From assembly GCA_035222895.1 (NCBI GenBank), contig JAVYIG010000883.1:364511-428510 (forward strand): DNA of 64,000 bases, in the 5' to 3' direction. Below are positions 61,517 through 64,000 of this stretch, in pieces. The translations under genes and the position numbers were made by a program. Numbering within the stretch: position 1 is the stretch's first letter; every line of letters starts with the position of its first letter. The notes beneath the pieces were generated by a model that was not told the DNA's origin, ran no database searches, and saw nothing but the letters and a program-made list of their open reading frames with translations. The DNA is from Strongylocentrotus droebachiensis (Eukaryota; Echinodermata; Echinoidea; Camarodonta; Strongylocentrotidae).

Positions 61517-62859
61517 GTACGTACATAGGCCAGGATGTTAAATACAACAGTGCGAACTATGATCTGTCTATGTTTACCAACGCCAGGACCATTGAGAGGC
61601 AAGCCCGACGTTGCTCAAGCTGGTGGCAGAATTCCCGGAAAAGTCATTTTATCCATGTTTTCAGACTTCTTGGATTGAGATTAGCAACATTATTACACAT
61701 TGCACATATATGCTAATTGGGCTAATTATACTACATCTATACATGAAATATCTTCTCATGAATTAATATTAGTCTTTCAAAAGTGATTTACAATGTTGCA
61801 TTGCACCATTTTTAGGCTTTATAGATAAAGAATGACAATGAAGTCCATATATTGTACACATGCTTATTAGCTCATTAATGCTCATTGTGCTATGTAAGAC
61901 AATTGCATTACTTGAATCAAAAACTGGTGTCATAATGAATTCCTCGAATCCTCGTCATAGAAATCCCATGAAAAGTCGTATTATCCATGTTTTCAGGCTG
62001 CCTGGATTGAGATTAGCAACACTATTACATATTGCACATAATTAGAGTATTATGCTAATTAGGCTAATTATACTACATATACATGGAATATCTTCTAATG
62101 AATTAATGATTAATCTTTCAAAAGTGATTTATAATGTTGCATTGCACCATTTTTAGGCTTCATAGATAAACAATGACAATGAAGTCAATATATTGTACAC
62201 ATGCTAATTAGCTCATTATGCTAAATGTTGCTATTTAAGTAATTGCATTACTTGGAATCAAAAACTGGTGTCATAAAAAAATTCCTCGTCATAGAAAACC
62301 CTTGAAAAGTCGTATTATCCATGTTTTCAGGCTTCCTGGATTAAGATTAGTAACATTATTACATATTGCACATTATATGCTTATTAGATTATTAGGTTAA
62401 TTAGGCTAATTATACTATATCTACATGGAATATCTTCTCACGAATTAATGTGTCGTCTTTCAAAAGTGATTTACAATGTTGCATTGCACCATTTTCAGGG
62501 TTTATAGATAAACAATGACAATAAAGTCCATATTTTGAAAACATATCCTAATTAGCTCATTATGCTAATTATGCTTTTAAAACAATTGCATTACTTAAAA
62601 ATAAAAACTGGTGTCATAAATAAATTCCTTGTCATAGAAAACCCTTGAAAGTCGTATTATCCATGTTTTCAGGCTTCCAGGATTGAGATTAGCAATATTA
62701 TTACATATTGCACATGTGATAATTAGATGATTATGCTAATTAGGCTATAAAAAAAGTTGCTCAAGGTTGCCAAGCTGGCAACCAAGCTCAATTTAATTCA
62801 ATACCCATCTAGAACACGAATCAACAAAAAAACCTTGTACTTATAAACTTTTCCAGGTC

Positions 62860-64000
62860 ATGTACATGGTATATGGTACCGTCTACTGGACTAAAAGCTG
62901 AAACGTTTGAACCAAATTTTCACATGCGTGTTTTCCCATAAACCTATTTTTGTGTTCCGCTTGTGTGATTTCCAGCAAATCGACTCCAACTTGAGGGATC
63001 ATTTTTATTATTTCAAACCCGCAAAATTTACCTCAATTCTTACGTACTACACAATTAACCATTCCCAATTGCTTCCAGACTTTTTCTTTCACCATGTAAT
63101 CACGTGACCAATGTTCAACTCTGTCTTTAAAGGGAACTAATAACGTGACATCATCTGATAGTATCTCTCCGTGGTTTGGGGAAGATTGGACAAAACAGGC
63201 ATGTAATAAATGGCTTCATAAGAGTGTCCAAGTCAATGGTTCGGATCGCTTGGCGCGCTCTTTACGTCTTAAATTACCAGACAGAGGGCCGGCATATTAT
63301 ATAGGAGATGGCAAGTAAGATCGAGTTTTTGAGCGAGTCTCGATAAATTTAAAGCATTTTTTGTTAAAGTCACTTTTATGACCTCGAGATTATGCTATTT
63401 TGTTTTTGCAGGACGATAGGGAAATCCACTCGGAGTAGCTGATGGCTAGGACAAGAGCAATACGCCATATTATGTTTCAATCTCTCATTTTACCCTCAAT
63501 TATAGCCGCCTTTCGGCTTGTTTCCTGTCTCTTTCATTCGACTACTCCTTCTCGCTCTCACTGACCCTTTCGTCTGAAACAAAAATACGATTCAGTGAAA
63601 CAAAATAGGCAAAGGAGTGCGCGATCGTCATCAAATAAAATCACGTACGCCTACACGGTTGAAAAATGCAGTATGCAAGTATTAGTATAATACCTTTAGT
63701 AATGATAATAAATGATATTTTTCTCACTTTAAATGATATTTTTGTTGTCACTGTAGGACAATTCTTAGTCAACCACAAAAACAAAGCATGATAATTTTGT
63801 ATTTTTTGCATGTGTTGTTCAGACATATTTTTATATTATTTTTTAAGTTGTATTTTTTGTATTTTTGTATGCATTTTTTTAATAATTATAATTATCATTT
63901 TGTATGGGTAGGCTTTAGCTGCACTTAACAAGACGCAACATGAAGTCACCATGGTTAAAAGAGCTCCAAATCTAATCATATTCCGCTTATCATGGTCATT
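62860..64000. other. no gene seen; one decayed repeat copy
   Basis: Contains copy F of the TTAA family (63030-63131). The rest is unique-looking and AT-rich up to the window end. Confidence 0.5.
63030..63131 (-). mobile_element. TTAA-flanked repeat family, copy F (decayed)
   Basis: TTTTTCTTTCACCATGTAATCACGTGACC and GTTCAACTCTGTC followed by TTAA are recognisably the terminal part of the 16648/42827 family in reverse complement, with more substitutions than the other copies. Confidence 0.5.

Larger units (their letters stand above)
59534..62859. mobile_element. 3.3-kb foldback element with ~330-bp tandem units
   Basis: The outer ends are inverted: left GACCTGGAAAAGTTGATAAG, right the reverse complement of GACCTGGAAAAGTTTATAAG, with similarity continuing for over 200 bp. 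The block AATCCAGGAAGCCTGAAAAC recurs forward near 59713, 60042 and 61135 (one unit enlarged by an insertion) and in reverse complement near 61660, 61990, 62325 and 62662, a spacing of about 330 bp. So three forward and four reverse units face each other around a unique centre (about 61255-61640). No transposase recognised and no target duplication clear. Non-autonomous. Confidence 0.85.

Overview
The window looks like AT-rich, repeat-dense intergenic or intronic DNA from an animal genome. The likeliest source is a marine invertebrate deuterostome of echinoderm or sea-urchin type. That is inferred from the style of the repeats: a tRNA-type SINE containing CCAGGTGTAAATGGGTAC, frequent TAGGCCTATA words, many TTAA-flanked miniature elements, and a multicopy gene family built around a FEN1/XPG-like domain. 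The species cannot be fixed from the sequence. No intact host protein-coding gene was recognised. Nearly all open frames are under 160 codons, fall in simple repeats or lack protein-like features.

Regions 1-29336: mostly single-copy-looking DNA with CT/GA microsatellites, long C or G runs, two palindromic hairpin elements (about 4.9 and 13.3 kb), a degenerate tRNA-like sequence (13.1 kb), an inverted-repeat element (8.2 kb), tandem repeats (14.9-15.8 kb), two copies of a TTAA-flanked family (16.2-17.0 kb) and a promoter-like block (14.1-14.4 kb).

Region 29337-35403: the most informative part. A 6.07-kb element has terminal inverted repeats of about 800 bp and contains a broken gene for a FEN1/XPG/PIN-like protein. 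That gene is interrupted by a 1.8-kb element made of CCAGTTG repeats, which is itself interrupted by a 443-bp miniature element. This gives three levels of nesting, and the insertion junctions can be read directly.

Region 35404-59533: a 102-bp element (36.8 kb), a CpG-rich promoter-like cluster (38.5 kb), a tandem duplication (39.8 kb), TTAA elements (42.1 and 42.8 kb), a SINE (43.9 kb), a hAT-type miniature element with an 8-bp target duplication and a run of 46 C (47.9 kb), a Tc1/mariner-type element (50.5 kb) and several retroelement 3' ends.

Region 59534-62859: a 3.3-kb foldback element with tandem units of about 330 bp arranged head to head. One arm carries a piggyBac-like TTAA element. 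An exon-like frame of exactly 68 codons, bounded by splice-site-like sequences, lies at the centre of symmetry.

The strongest candidates for something undescribed are the 6-kb element with its nuclease-like gene and the foldback element with an exon-like centre.
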